Under the pieces are notes generated by a model. The model saw only the letters and a list, made by a program, of their open reading frames with translations, had not been told where the DNA came from and ran no database searches. From positions 1,674,001-1,738,000 of the forward strand of contig NZ_AP024653.1 in assembly GCF_019977335.1 (NCBI RefSeq): a stretch of DNA of 64,000 bases, written 5' to 3'. The stretch comes from Arthrobacter sp. NicSoilB4. Lineage in GTDB: Bacteria; Actinomycetota; Actinomycetes; Actinomycetales; Micrococcaceae. Positions 28,883 to 38,337 of the stretch are shown here, piece by piece; position 1 is the stretch's first letter; every line of letters begins with the position of its first letter. The translations under genes and the position numbers were made by a program.

Positions 28883-28951
28883 GGGGCTTGTGAGCCACTG
28901 AGTGTGTACAAACTGTTCACTTGCGGCCCCTTCGGGGGCCTTTTTTGTTGG
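28858..28951 (+). repeat. Direct repeat, right copy (tRNA-Leu 3' end plus terminator)
   Basis: Begins with CTCGGGCACGTG, the 3' acceptor strand of tRNA-Leu, and includes the terminator GGCCCC-TTCG-GGGGCC-TTTTTT (28925-28946). The rest of the tRNA is absent. See the left copy at 9792-9885. Confidence 0.7.
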
Positions 28952-29084
28952 TTGGCGTTGCCTCCTCTCGTGTTTAGGTAAAGGTGTCGCTGGATACACG
29001 TTCATGGCGGGGACGGCCGCTAATGCATGACGTGACGCCGGCTGGGGGAGTGGTTGGCCCTTACTGGCTTGCACTCATTGATGG

Positions 29085-29440
29085 CTCGACTTTTCATGGC
29101 CATTTATCCGGGTAAGCGCATGACCGTGCGCGACTTGTTGGCGGGTTCTGTGCCCGGCGTGACTGCGGAACCTGGCCGATCCGATCGGTGTGGCAATGGC
29201 TAAGCGTCGGCCCTGGCCGCATCCACTATCCGCGCGCTGCAGAAGGCCCTCGACATGCCCGGAGGCCTGCCAACGGTGCCGCCGCCAACGTGCAGGTCTG
29301 GTTCGACAGCAAGCTCCTTTACTCCAGCCACCGGGTCGGGACCGGGTTCACGACCTTGACCGGCGTGCAACTGGGCGCGGAGCACCCTAGGCAGGTGGGC
29401 GACAGCAATATCGACGACGTCTTATCAAGGCCACATAACC
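29085..29440 (+). pseudogene. Decayed secreted-protein remnants (D,D-carboxypeptidase-like and LamG-like pieces)
   Basis: YPGKRMTVRDLLAGS and, in a neighbouring frame, NLADPIGVAMAKR resemble the TMTVRDLL...NALA region of penicillin-binding D,D-carboxypeptidases. Further on, VQVWFDSKLLYSS and GVQLGAEHPRQVGDSNIDDV resemble the end of a concanavalin-like LamG domain, ending in a slipped frame (DDV-LIK). No intact gene spans these pieces. The family assignment is by eye. Confidence 0.35.
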
Positions 29441-29539
29441 CGGTTCCGCTATGACTTTGGCCACCAGGCCGCCGGCAACGCCGCCGAATCTGATGGCGCA
29501 AAGGGTGCCGGGATGCCGGGACGTGGGACAGAATGGTCT

Positions 29540-30199
29540 ATGACCCGAATCGCAATCATCGGCGGCCACGGAAAAGTGGCTAGGGAACTCTCCAAAGTCC
29601 TTACTTCGGACGGGCAGCAGGTCACCGCCATCTTCCGCAACCCCGAACACGCGTCCGACGTCGCGGCAACCGGCGCCACCCCAGTCGTCCTGGACGTGGA
29701 GAATGCGACGTCGGCGGAAATCGCGGAGGCACTCTCGGGTCACGATGCCGTCGTATGGTCGGCCGGTGCCGGCGGCGGAAACCCCGGGAGGACCTACGCC
29801 GTGGACCGTGACGCCGCGATCCGCTCGATGGACGCTGCTGCCCAGTCCGGCGTCGGCCGCTACGTCATGGTGTCCTATCTTGGAGCCGGACCGGACCATG
29901 GGGTGCCCCGGGATAACCCCTTCTTCCACTACGCGGAGGCCAAGGCCGCCGCTGACTCCTACCTGCGCGGCACCAGCCTGGACTGGACCATCCTCGGCCC
30001 CGGCGCGCTCACGGACAAGCCGGGCAGCGGTCTGATAGACGTCCATGTCAGCGAGTCCTGGCAGGCTGCCGAAACCGCCCGCGCCAACGTCGCCCTCGTC
30101 GCTGCGGCCGTCCTGGAGCTGCCCGCCGCAATCGGCCGGACTATCGGGTTCCGCGACGGCAGCCAGCCCATCGCTGCAGCCCTGGAGGCGGTGGCCTAG
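29540..30199 (+). CDS. NAD(P)H-binding atypical SDR (NmrA/YwnB-like)
   Basis: 219 residues. The start is MTRIAIIGGHGKVARELSKV, a glycine-rich Rossmann motif (GGHGKVA). Conserved features include VVLDVENATSAEIAEAL, AVVWSAGAG, YVMVSYLGAG and SLDWTILGPGALTD. Such proteins bind NAD(P)H and act as reductases or redox sensors; this one is unassigned. It is monocistronic, with a strong hairpin about 170 bases downstream. Confidence 0.88.
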   Translation: MTRIAIIGGHGKVARELSKVLTSDGQQVTAIFRNPEHASDVAATGATPVVLDVENATSAEIAEALSGHDAVVWSAGAGGGNPGRTYAVDRDAAIRSMDAAAQSGVGRYVMVSYLGAGPDHGVPRDNPFFHYAEAKAAADSYLRGTSLDWTILGPGALTDKPGSGLIDVHVSESWQAAETARANVALVAAAVLELPAAIGRTIGFRDGSQPIAAALEAVA

Positions 30200-30370
30200 C
30201 CCGTTCGGGGAAGTGGGCACAAGGAGCAGCTGGCACTCATTATGGACTGCTGCCCGCCACGGCGGTCGCTGAAAAGCATCACCGACATCTACCACCACCT
30301 CATGGAGTCCGCGGAGAACGGCGCCGTCTTGGCGATACCGCACAGCGATACGGCACGGCGCAAACAGCTT

Positions 30371-30407
30371 CGGCCGGGCACACAGGGTGGGCCTGTGTAC
30401 CCGGCCG
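30371..30407. terminator. Strong hairpin between converging genes
   Basis: CGGCCGGG-c-ACACAGG pairs with CCTGTGT-ACCCGGCCG around a short loop, 23 bases beyond the clpC-like stop on the minus strand. It can serve both converging genes. Confidence 0.7.
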
Positions 30408-30429
30408 TGTTACCGGATCCGGGGGTGCC

Positions 30430-33012
30430 TTACGCCGCCAGCGGCATCGCCTCATGGCGGGCCTCGACGACTAGCGACTGCCCGTCGACCGAAACGGCCA
30501 CCTGGCCGCCGGACTGAAGGTCCGACGCCACGAACAGATCCGCGATCCGGTCGTCCAGCTCGCGCTGGATCACGCGGCGCATCGGACGGGCTCCGTATTC
30601 GGGCTCGTAGCCGCGTTCGGCGATCCAGTCGACAGCCGTTTCACTGACCTCGAGAGTGATGCCCTGGGACTGCAGGCGGGCTTCCGTCTGGTTCAGCATC
30701 AGCCGAACGATCCGGCGCAGCTGCGCCTGGTCCAGCTTGCGAAACAGGACGATCTCGTCGATCCGGTTGAGGAACTCCGGCCGCATCGTCTCCCGCAGCC
30801 GGCCCAGCACCCGGTCCCGCAGCGCCTTCTCTGAGCCGAAGCCGTTGCCCTCGTCAGCCTTGGATACAAAGCCCATCGCGCCGCCCTTGCTGGCCAGGAA
30901 CTCCGAGCCGAGGTTGGACGTCATGATGATCACGGTGTTGCGGAAGTCCACCATGCGGCCCTGTCCGTCGGTCAGCCGCCCGTCGTCGAGCACCTGGAGC
31001 AGCAGGTTGAACACATCCGGGTGGGCCTTCTCCACTTCGTCGAGCAACACCACGGAGTACGGGTTACGACGGACGCGTTCGGTCAACTGCCCGGCTTCGC
31101 CGTAGCCGACATAGCCCGGAGGGGCTCCGACCAGCCGGCTTACGGTGTGCCGTTCGCCGAACTCGCTCATGTCGAAGCGCACCATTGCATTCTCATCCCC
31201 GAACAACGACCCGGCCAGCGCCTTGGCGAGTTCGGTCTTGCCCACACCCGTAGGACCGAGGAACAGGAAGCTGCCGACAGGCCTGTCCGCGTCCCCCATG
31301 CCGGTGCGGCTACGCCGGACCGCCTTCGCGATCAGCGTCACGGCGTCGTCCTGCCCGACGATCCGCTGATGCAGTTCCTCCTCGAGCCCGGCCAGGCGCT
31401 CCCGGTCGTCTTCTGTGAGCCGGCTGGCTGGGATTCCGGTGGACCGGGAGATGATCCCTGCGATCTCCGCTTCGCTGACGACGGCCCCGGCGCCTTCAGA
31501 TGCCTCAGGTGCACTGGAAATCGCGGCGGAGAGCTTCCCGGTCACTGCTTCGATCTCGTCCCGCAGCCGCGAGGCCTCTTCATAGCGTTCCGTGGCAGCG
31601 GCGTCGTTCTTGGACTTTTCCAGGGTTGCGAGCTGCTCGCGAAGAATTGCCACGTCGGTCTGTGAGCCGAGTTTGATGTTCAGCCGCGCACCGGCCTGGT
31701 CGATGAGGTCGATGGCCTTGTCGGGCAGGAAACGGTCCGTCATGTAGCGTGCGGAGAGGTCGACGGCGGCGCGGATCGCCTCGTCGGTGTAGCGGACGCC
31801 GTGGTGTTCCTCGTACCGTCCGCGCAGGCCGTCGAGGATCTGTACGGCGTCCTCGATGCTCGGCTCGCCGACCTGTACGGGCTGGAAGCGGCGTTCCAGT
31901 GCCGCGTCCTTCTCCACCTTTCGGTATTCGTTCAGGGTGGTGGCGCCGACGAGATGAAGTTCACCACGGGCCAGACGCGGCTTCAGGATGTTACCTGCGT
32001 CCATACCGCCTTCCCCCGCGCCGCCGGCTCCGACGACCGTGTGAAGTTCGTCGATGAACAGGATGATTTCCCCGGCATGTGAACCGACCTCGTCCATGGC
32101 CTTGGTCAGGCGCTCCTCGAAGTCACCGCGGTAGCGCGTTCCGGCCAACATGGCCGGAAGATCCAGGGCAATGACGCGCTTGCCGCGGAGCTGTTCGGGC
32201 ACGGCGCCTGCGACGATCGCCTGGGCCAGCCCTTCGATGATCGCGGTCTTGCCCACGCCGGCTTCCCCGACTAGGACGGGATTGTTCTTGGTGCGCCGGG
32301 CCAGGATCTCGATGGTCTGCTCGATCTCGGCGCTCCGGCCAATCACCGGGTCCAGGCTGCCCTCGCGGGCATGTGCCGTTAGGTCGCTGCCGTAGGTGTC
32401 CAGGGTCGGGGTTACAGACCCGGCGGCAGTTGCCTGCGACAGTCCGGGCTCCGCGCCGTCCGGCGCGGCCCCACGCCGAGCGGACTGCTCGCGCGGACCG
32501 GACTGCAGGGACTCCGGCGTCACCCCGGCCGCGGCGAGCACCTGCCCGGCCGGGGCCTCCTGGTTGACGACGAGCGCGAAGAACACGTGCTCGGGATCGA
32601 TGTAGGTTGAGCCGAATGCCCGGGCAACCTGGTAGGCGTCGAGAAGGGCTCGCTGGGCCGACGGCGTCAGGGCCGACGTCGTTTCCGCCCTGGCGGTTGC
32701 CTGCTCCGGGAGACGCTCCTCGGCGGCCGTGGCGATGGCAGCAGGTTCCGCGCCTGCGTGGCGGATGTAGTCGGCGGCCGGTTCCCTCTCGACCATGACA
32801 CGCAGGATGTGCAGCGCGTCCACATGGATGTGACCGTGCTGCGCGGCGAACTGTGCGGCACGCGCGAGCACGTCATGGGTCCGCCGGCTCAGCAGCCGGG
32901 TGATGTTCATCGGGTGCCCGGGGCCGGGCGGGCGCTGGCCCTGCAGGTAGCGGGCAAGGAATTCTTCGAACGAGCCGTGGCCGGACTCTGCCGGTCCAAA
33001 AAATGCAGCCAT
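30430..33012 (-). CDS. ClpC-like AAA+ unfoldase, HspR-controlled
   Basis: 860 residues. A short N-terminal extension ([19 protein letters not shown]) is followed by two Clp N repeats (about 36-170). AAA-1 has Walker A GEAGVGKT (249-256) and Walker [14 protein letters not shown] middle region with a UVR-like segment ([16 protein letters not shown]) follows, then AAA-2 with GPTGVGKT and [14 protein letters not shown]. The C-terminal D2-small domain is complete. The short middle domain fits ClpC rather than ClpB disaggregase. It probably unfolds proteins for ClpP or refolding. A perfect HAIR lies upstream, predicting heat-shock derepression by loss of HspR. Confidence 0.9.
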   Translation of the reverse strand: MAAFFGPAESGHGSFEEFLARYLQGQRPPGPGHPMNITRLLSRRTHDVLARAAQFAAQHGHIHVDALHILRVMVEREPAADYIRHAGAEPAAIATAAEERLPEQATARAETTSALTPSAQRALLDAYQVARAFGSTYIDPEHVFFALVVNQEAPAGQVLAAAGVTPESLQSGPREQSARRGAAPDGAEPGLSQATAAGSVTPTLDTYGSDLTAHAREGSLDPVIGRSAEIEQTIEILARRTKNNPVLVGEAGVGKTAIIEGLAQAIVAGAVPEQLRGKRVIALDLPAMLAGTRYRGDFEERLTKAMDEVGSHAGEIILFIDELHTVVGAGGAGEGGMDAGNILKPRLARGELHLVGATTLNEYRKVEKDAALERRFQPVQVGEPSIEDAVQILDGLRGRYEEHHGVRYTDEAIRAAVDLSARYMTDRFLPDKAIDLIDQAGARLNIKLGSQTDVAILREQLATLEKSKNDAAATERYEEASRLRDEIEAVTGKLSAAISSAPEASEGAGAVVSEAEIAGIISRSTGIPASRLTEDDRERLAGLEEELHQRIVGQDDAVTLIAKAVRRSRTGMGDADRPVGSFLFLGPTGVGKTELAKALAGSLFGDENAMVRFDMSEFGERHTVSRLVGAPPGYVGYGEAGQLTERVRRNPYSVVLLDEVEKAHPDVFNLLLQVLDDGRLTDGQGRMVDFRNTVIIMTSNLGSEFLASKGGAMGFVSKADEGNGFGSEKALRDRVLGRLRETMRPEFLNRIDEIVLFRKLDQAQLRRIVRLMLNQTEARLQSQGITLEVSETAVDWIAERGYEPEYGARPMRRVIQRELDDRIADLFVASDLQSGGQVAVSVDGQSLVVEARHEAMPLAA

Positions 33013-33029
33013 GAAACCTCCGTAAGAGA

Positions 33030-33050
33030 GTTGAGTGTACTTGACTCAAC
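33030..33050. promoter_or_regulatory. HAIR element (HspR operator) upstream of clpC-like gene
   Basis: GTTGAGT-GTACTTG-ACTCAAC matches the HspR-associated inverted repeat CTTGAGT-N7-ACTCAAG with correct spacing; only the outermost base differs on each side. It lies 18 bases upstream of the start codon, overlapping the likely promoter. Confidence 0.88.
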
Positions 33051-33442
33051 GTTACGAAAACGGATTTATTCCCGGTGCAGCAATGGACACGGTGCGGACC
33101 CGGGGGATCGGGACGCCGGTGCTTGGACGCTGGCTCATCTTGCTGATCCAGAATCACCGCCACAGCCGCTCCTATGTACGCAGTCCACCGAGCTGTGCTG
33201 GCGGTCAAGGGGCGGCAGTGGTCGGAACCCACGTTACGAAGGACCCGTCGTCGTGCCTGTATCAGCGATCAACTGCCGCCTGATCGATCCCGGTGACAAC
33301 ACCCGCTCAGCCTGCAACAGGACCCGGGCTGCGAAAGAGCTGGCGGTGCACCGCGGGACGGCGGGGGGGGGGGGGCTGGCAGAAGCCTCCTTGGGCTGTC
33401 AAAGCCGGCCCAGGATACGTTTCCCTGGCATCCAATAGACCG
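33051..33442. other. Intergenic stretch with a 13-G tract
   Basis: Holds the clpC-like promoter side and, at 33363-33375, thirteen consecutive G residues. No frame gives a recognised protein. The left part is AT-richer (GTTACGAAAACGGATTTATT). Confidence 0.5.
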
Positions 33443-34606
33443 TCAGCGGGCTCCCTGTTGCGTTCGGCGGCGGCGGTTCACGGTGTCGGCGACTGCCACG
33501 CCTATGAGGGGAAGAACGGCCCCCATAGCGGCAACGAATGCCGGGAGGACAAAGCTCAAATTTGCCAGCACCACCAAGGCTGCGATGCCCGCGAGATCAG
33601 ATGTTTGGCGTTGGCCCAGTACCTGTCGAATAAAAAAGCCCCGGCCGGCAAGGAAGAGAGCCGGCCCACCAAAAAGAAGTAGAATGGTGGCCAGATCGGG
33701 GCGGGCGGTCGGATCGCTGATCACGAACTGGTCACCAACCGCCACCAGGATCAGGCCTGCCAGCAACACGACCAAGGTGTTGCCCGCCAAAATGCCGGGC
33801 CGGAAGTGATCATCGACGGAAGCAAGCTTTTCCAGAATGTCCTGTTCGAGTCCATGGAAGTAGCACCACCAGATCGCGACGCTTCCGGCCAAACCCACGG
33901 TCCCGGTCAGAAATATCAAGGGGTTCTCCAGGTTGCCCGCAATCGCCAAGCCGGTTGAAAGGATCGTCTCGCCGAGCGCGATCAGGTAGAACAGCCCGAA
34001 CCGCTCAAAGATTCTCTCTCCCGGGAGCGGGACCCGGCTTCCTTCGGTTTTCCGGCCCGGCAATCGGTGCGCCATCATATGGCCGCCCAGATCGATCGCG
34101 GCAGCGATACCCCAAAACACCAGACGCGGCTCCGGACCGAAGAAGACGCCGGCAATCCAAAACGGCGCGCTCATACACCCCCAGATCAGCGTGCGCACGA
34201 AATGGTCGTGGGTGGTCCGGTCAAGTCCGACAGTGAGCATCCACGCACCTCGGCCCAGCTGGACCAGGAGATAGCTCGCAGCAAAGAGCCAGCCGAAGGC
34301 GCCAAACGCTGAGCCGATCGAGGCGTTCATGAACAGTGTGACAAGCATGACGATCAGCAGCATCCACTGCACCTCAAACCGTGAAGTGTCCAGCAATGTA
34401 GCCGACCAGGTCGTGTACACCCACACCTTATAGACCGCTAGAAGCAGCACAAACGTCTCACCGGCCCCCACCCATGAGGGATACTCCAACAAATGATGGG
34501 ACAGCTGCGATAGTGCGAAGACAAAGACCAGATCGAAGAATAGCTCAAGGCGCGTAACCCGGTCGCCGGAGGGTGCGGAACGCATCAACGACCTTGCACG
34601 GAACAT
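33443..34606 (-). CDS. Low temperature requirement A (LtrA) family membrane protein
   Basis: 387 residues with about ten membrane segments. The family signature RLELFFDLVFVFALSQLSHHLL opens the protein, with FERFGLFYLIALGETILSTG in the middle. LtrA was named in Listeria for growth at low temperature; the molecular role is unknown. The gene stands alone between two degenerate stretches and is intact. Confidence 0.9.
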   Translation of the reverse strand: MFRARSLMRSAPSGDRVTRLELFFDLVFVFALSQLSHHLLEYPSWVGAGETFVLLLAVYKVWVYTTWSATLLDTSRFEVQWMLLIVMLVTLFMNASIGSAFGAFGWLFAASYLLVQLGRGAWMLTVGLDRTTHDHFVRTLIWGCMSAPFWIAGVFFGPEPRLVFWGIAAAIDLGGHMMAHRLPGRKTEGSRVPLPGERIFERFGLFYLIALGETILSTGLAIAGNLENPLIFLTGTVGLAGSVAIWWCYFHGLEQDILEKLASVDDHFRPGILAGNTLVVLLAGLILVAVGDQFVISDPTARPDLATILLLFGGPALFLAGRGFFIRQVLGQRQTSDLAGIAALVVLANLSFVLPAFVAAMGAVLPLIGVAVADTVNRRRRTQQGAR

Positions 34607-34894
34607 CAGTAGCCTCCACGGGGCCAGGAACGGACGGACGTCCCCTCCTGTTGTCGAAAAGACTGATGACGGGCAGCTGAGAAGTCAAGGGGAAACTCGC
34701 CGGAGAGGTGGAACCGTCCACCGCCCGTCGGTGTCATGGAACCGCCGGTACACGCTGCCGCGGCCTCTTGACGGTTCAATGGCCCCGGATCAACGTTGGC
34801 CTTAGCGATGCGATTCGCCCGTCCTGGCGCTGCGGTTCTCCAACTATCTAACTAAGAATGGCGCTGCCCTTGGGATGGCGGCGCCGTATGGCCG
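34607..34894. other. Intergenic stretch upstream of ltrA-like gene
   Basis: Promoter space for the minus-strand ltrA-like gene; nothing else recognised. Confidence 0.35.
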
Positions 34895-35200
34895 TGGCTT
34901 TGATCGGGTATGCGAGGTTCCACCGCGGAACTGCACCGTGACCGGCAGCTCACTGCTCTTCGAGCCTCCGGCGCAGGCCTGGACCTTTGCCGACAACGGT
35001 GTCAGCGAATCCACGGTGGAACGCCCTCACCTGTCCAAGGCCCTGAAGAGGCTGGAGATTGGCGACGGTCTCCTACCGAAGGACTCGACACAACCGGTTC
35101 CATGGGCACAGCCATGCCGACGATCATGGCAGCCTTCGCGCAACTGGAGCGAGACGATGATCGATCGAAGCCGGGCTGGTCCCGGACTCCGGAGACTTTC
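34895..35200 (+). pseudogene. Decayed serine recombinase (resolvase/invertase)
   Basis: Three consecutive frames give pieces of a resolvase in the correct order: STAELHRDRQLTALRASGAG (N-terminal core), then FADNGVSESTVERPHLSKAL and KRLEIGD, then after an internal deletion LTEGLDTTGSMGTAM-like text (RSPTEGLDTTGSMGTA) and MAAFAQLERD. The catalytic Ser region, part of the catalytic domain and the HTH are missing or scrambled. A relic of a transposon or integron-like element. Confidence 0.75.
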
Positions 35201-35529
35201 TCTGAAATCGAATCCATGGGCATAGGACGCGCTGACCCCCGGCTCGGTTGACGGGACGCCTGCACGAAGTGATCTGCCCGGGATCAAAGAATGCACACTT
35301 TGGCACAATGCCCCCCTTCCTTGAAAGACCATCAACCGTAGGCTTTTCAGAAGCCGCCACTCAGCTTCCGACCGGGCAAATCCCGGCGGCAGGGTTGGAT
35401 CGTTCGTGCCGCGAGGGCCCCACCCGCGATCCAAAACGACCCTTCCAAGCCGCACGCGCAGCTCAGGTCCAAGGGACACCTGCGGCGAGAGCGACCTAAA
35501 TATGAGTGCTACCACGACAGGAACGACCC
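35201..35529. other. Intergenic stretch after recombinase relic
   Basis: No supported gene; a ribosome-binding site for the next small gene lies at the right end (ACAGGAACGACCC). Confidence 0.35.
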
Positions 35530-35748
35530 ATGATCACCGCCACAACCGGGCATACCTATCCCGTCACGGCAGATGAGCCCCAGCTGATCGCCGAACGCCT
35601 CGAGGCCGCTGAAAGATCTGCTCAGGAGCGGGCTCTCAGGGAGGGTAATCACGGGATTCTCGTGACGCGGCATGGGCCGACTTCGTTCACAGTAACCCTG
35701 AGTGCCGACGTTCCCTACGGGATCACCCAGGAACGCGATCTCGCCTGA
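35530..35748 (+). CDS. Small conserved-looking hypothetical protein (72 aa)
   Basis: MITATTGHTYPVTADEPQLI opens a compact alpha/beta sequence (AERLEAAERSAQERALREG helix, then GILVTRHGPTSFTVTLS strands). Start chosen for AGGAA upstream. Function unknown; similar small ORFs are, to my recollection, frequent in Arthrobacter. Confidence 0.65.
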   Translation: MITATTGHTYPVTADEPQLIAERLEAAERSAQERALREGNHGILVTRHGPTSFTVTLSADVPYGITQERDLA

Positions 35749-35915
35749 GACCGAATAAGGCCAAGGACGTTGTCCGGCCAGTCCGCTCCTCGATACGCCC
35801 CCCGTCACGTTATCGGCAGGCGGATGTCTGCCGATGCTGACTCCAGCTGACCCATACCCGAATTGAGCACGGAAGAAGAAGACTCTCATGTCACCAGACG
35901 CGATACATCAATACA

Positions 35916-37376
35916 GTGCCCTCACGGCTGATGCAGCGGCATAACCCGTTCTTGGGAACTTCACTTCGTCGACGCTCGACGGTCACGTCTCCAGCGCCCG
36001 CTGACCACGGCCAACCTCGGACAACACCGGGCGGTCGATGGTTCCTGGCCGTGTTGTCTCTTGAGTTGGGATCGGCGTTGCCAATACTCTTGCCTCTCCT
36101 GTTTGGTCTTGAGCCATGGGGTGGCCGCGAAGTCCCCGCCAGGGTGTCTACCCTCGCCTCGATCCTGCTCCTTCCGGTCGTCCTTCATGCCGCCTGGCGC
36201 CTTGTTCGGCAACAGCACCGTGATCGGATCGAGGCGTTCACTACCGCCAGCCTCATGGACACGGTCCTGAGCACGACCCGGGGATGGCTTTGGGCTGTAG
36301 GAGCAGACGGTCGGTTCACTTTCTCCAGCCGCGCAAGTCAGGAATTACTGGGCTATGAGCCCTCCGACCTGGTGGGACGCCCCTGCAGTGTCATCATCGA
36401 CGTGGCCGACCTCAAGGCCGCACGGAAATCAGATGCAGGCGCGGGCGAGAAAGGGCTTTTGCTGTCCGCCCGCCACCGGGGTGGGCGGCGACTGAGCGTC
36501 GAGGTCGTCGGCCGGCGCCGATTCGACAGGGAAGGCCGCGGGGCAGGATTCGAGGGAATCGCGCGGCCGCTGGATATCTCCACAGCAGAGAGCCCGGAGG
36601 CTCAGGAAATCAGCGACCGCCTCGATCACTTGCTCACCACTCGGACACTGATCACGGCGTTTCAGCCGATCCGTGATTTGGGAAGCGGCGAGATTGTCGG
36701 CGCCGAAGCGCTCACTCGTTTCGTCACGTCTCCCTTCAGGTCTCCGGATGACTGGTTCGACGAGGCAGATTCAATTGGACGTGGCCCCGAACTCGAATTC
36801 CTGGCCCTGGAAACTGCGTTGCTTGCTGCGGTGGAGCTGCCGACCCATCTCTATATTGGTCTCAATCTCTCGCCGGCGGCCTGCCTTGATCCGAGGCTAC
36901 GTGACGTCGTGAGGGATTCCGGTCTGAAACCCGGGCGAATCGTCGTGGAGCTGACTGAGCGCTCAGCAGTAGCTGACTACGCACGTCTTGCAGCGGCACT
37001 GGCCCCACTAAGAAGCGCGGGGCTGCGCATAGCTATCGACGACGTCGGCGCCGGGTTCTCGTCCATGCGCCACATCCTGAGGATCAGCCCAGAGCTGATC
37101 AAACTTGACCGGACAATTGTGGCGGGAATCGACAACAACCCCAACCAGAGAGCCCTGTGCGCGGCAATGGTCAGCTTCTCGTCACAAATTGGGGCAAGTC
37201 TTGTCGCCGAGGGAATCGAAACCCATGCAGAACTTGCCACGGTTGCCGAGCTGGGAGTGAACGCCGGCCAAGGCTACCTCTTGGGCCGCCCCTCCGTGCT
37301 TCCGGCGGACTGGGACCACTGGGGACAGCGGAACCGGTCGTCAACAAGTGGAAATGACGAAAGTCATGACACGTAA
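35916..37376 (+). CDS. Membrane PAS-EAL cyclic-di-GMP phosphodiesterase
   Basis: 486 residues from the GTG at 35916 (an ATG at 35931 is equally possible). Two N-terminal membrane segments (about 42-66 and 79-97), a PAS domain (about 120-220: GWLWAVGADGRFTFSSRASQ) and a complete EAL domain. EAL residues are intact: GAEALTRF, NLSPAACLD, ELTERS, DDVGAGFSS, LKLD-type LIKLDR, VAEGIET and QGYLLGRPS. It should hydrolyse c-di-GMP to pGpG at the membrane in response to a PAS ligand. No GGDEF partner is nearby. Confidence 0.9.
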   Translation: MPSRLMQRHNPFLGTSLRRRSTVTSPAPADHGQPRTTPGGRWFLAVLSLELGSALPILLPLLFGLEPWGGREVPARVSTLASILLLPVVLHAAWRLVRQQHRDRIEAFTTASLMDTVLSTTRGWLWAVGADGRFTFSSRASQELLGYEPSDLVGRPCSVIIDVADLKAARKSDAGAGEKGLLLSARHRGGRRLSVEVVGRRRFDREGRGAGFEGIARPLDISTAESPEAQEISDRLDHLLTTRTLITAFQPIRDLGSGEIVGAEALTRFVTSPFRSPDDWFDEADSIGRGPELEFLALETALLAAVELPTHLYIGLNLSPAACLDPRLRDVVRDSGLKPGRIVVELTERSAVADYARLAAALAPLRSAGLRIAIDDVGAGFSSMRHILRISPELIKLDRTIVAGIDNNPNQRALCAAMVSFSSQIGASLVAEGIETHAELATVAELGVNAGQGYLLGRPSVLPADWDHWGQRNRSSTSGNDESHDT

Positions 37377-37413
37377 AGGGCGATCCCTCGAAGCCAGCCA
37401 GTCTCCCGACCAA

Positions 37414-37445
37414 TATTCCTCCCAGGCGCTATTCCTCCCAGGCGC
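37414..37445 (+). repeat. Two tandem copies of a 16-base unit
   Basis: TATTCCTCCCAGGCGC occurs twice head to tail in the short gap between the EAL gene and the PH-domain gene. No function suggested. Confidence 0.8.
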
Positions 37446-37505
37446 GGTTCCGCATTTTGCCTGTTCGGAGAACCCCACCGCCACGACTATTCGGAAAGTA
37501 TCCAG

Positions 37506-38228
37506 ATGCCATCAGCTCCCGAAACTGTCCTTTGGACGATGCTCACAGGTATAGACGCCACCCTGGACCACATCCGCGGTGCCGCAGTCGAATCAGGTTT
37601 CAGGGCTAGGTCCTGCGATGAGAACCGTATCAATATCGAGGTGCCTTTTTCGTTCCGCAAGCGACGCCGAACCGCGCGGCTTACCGCTACCGTATTGCCG
37701 TCTGCGCGTGGGACCGACGTGGTCTGGACGCCAGGCGCCGGGCCGCTGAACCATCAACACCTGGCCCACATCGAGGACACGCTGCCGGAGGGGGTCATGT
37801 ACTACCACGGCCTTGAGGACGCCGCGGTGAGGGCCGGTCTTTCCTTGGGAGGGCGGGCTACGTTACGCGTCATCGTCCGTGTGCTGTCGCGAGACGAAAC
37901 CGTCCGGGCTATCGGGAGGGGGCACCTGAACGAGACCGCCGGGTACGTTGTCCTGACGACCAGTCGCCTCCTCGTCATCGAGGCGTCCGGCCTCGGATCG
38001 CCTACTGTCCTCGATGCCCCGCACGGATCCATTGAAGCACTGTCGCTGGGTAAGAGAATCACCGGAGAGACCCTCCGGATCGTCCTGCCCTCAGGCCCGA
38101 TCGTCATTTCACGGCTCGGCCACGGAGAAGGCCACGGCATCGTCAAGAGTTACAGGGAAGAAAGGAAGGAGCAGGCCCGCTTCGTACCCTCCTCGGTGTG
38201 CCAGATCCCGGGCCCCCGAAATCCATGA
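37506..38228 (+). CDS. PH-like domain protein, cytoplasmic
   Basis: 240 residues. The N-terminal half (about 1-105) is an alpha/beta region (GFRARSCDENRINIEVPFSFRKRRR). The C-terminal half (about 125-225) has the strand pattern of bacterial PH domains (AIGRGHLNETAGYVVLTTSRLLVIEASGL; TLRIVLPSGPIVISR). No membrane segments are seen. Function unknown. Confidence 0.65.
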   Translation: MPSAPETVLWTMLTGIDATLDHIRGAAVESGFRARSCDENRINIEVPFSFRKRRRTARLTATVLPSARGTDVVWTPGAGPLNHQHLAHIEDTLPEGVMYYHGLEDAAVRAGLSLGGRATLRVIVRVLSRDETVRAIGRGHLNETAGYVVLTTSRLLVIEASGLGSPTVLDAPHGSIEALSLGKRITGETLRIVLPSGPIVISRLGHGEGHGIVKSYREERKEQARFVPSSVCQIPGPRNP

Positions 38229-38337
38229 CAGCAGATGTCATCCCCGATTAGACGTTGGCCCGCGATTTGCCGCCCGTGCCGCGGGGCGGGCCTGCCTGCA
38301 TCCCGTCAGATAAGAACGGCAGAATGAGAAGACCTAC

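Noticed and set aside
32758..33438. Plus-strand open frame over the clpC-like start and the G tract
   Set aside because: Runs through the HAIR promoter region antisense to a certain gene.
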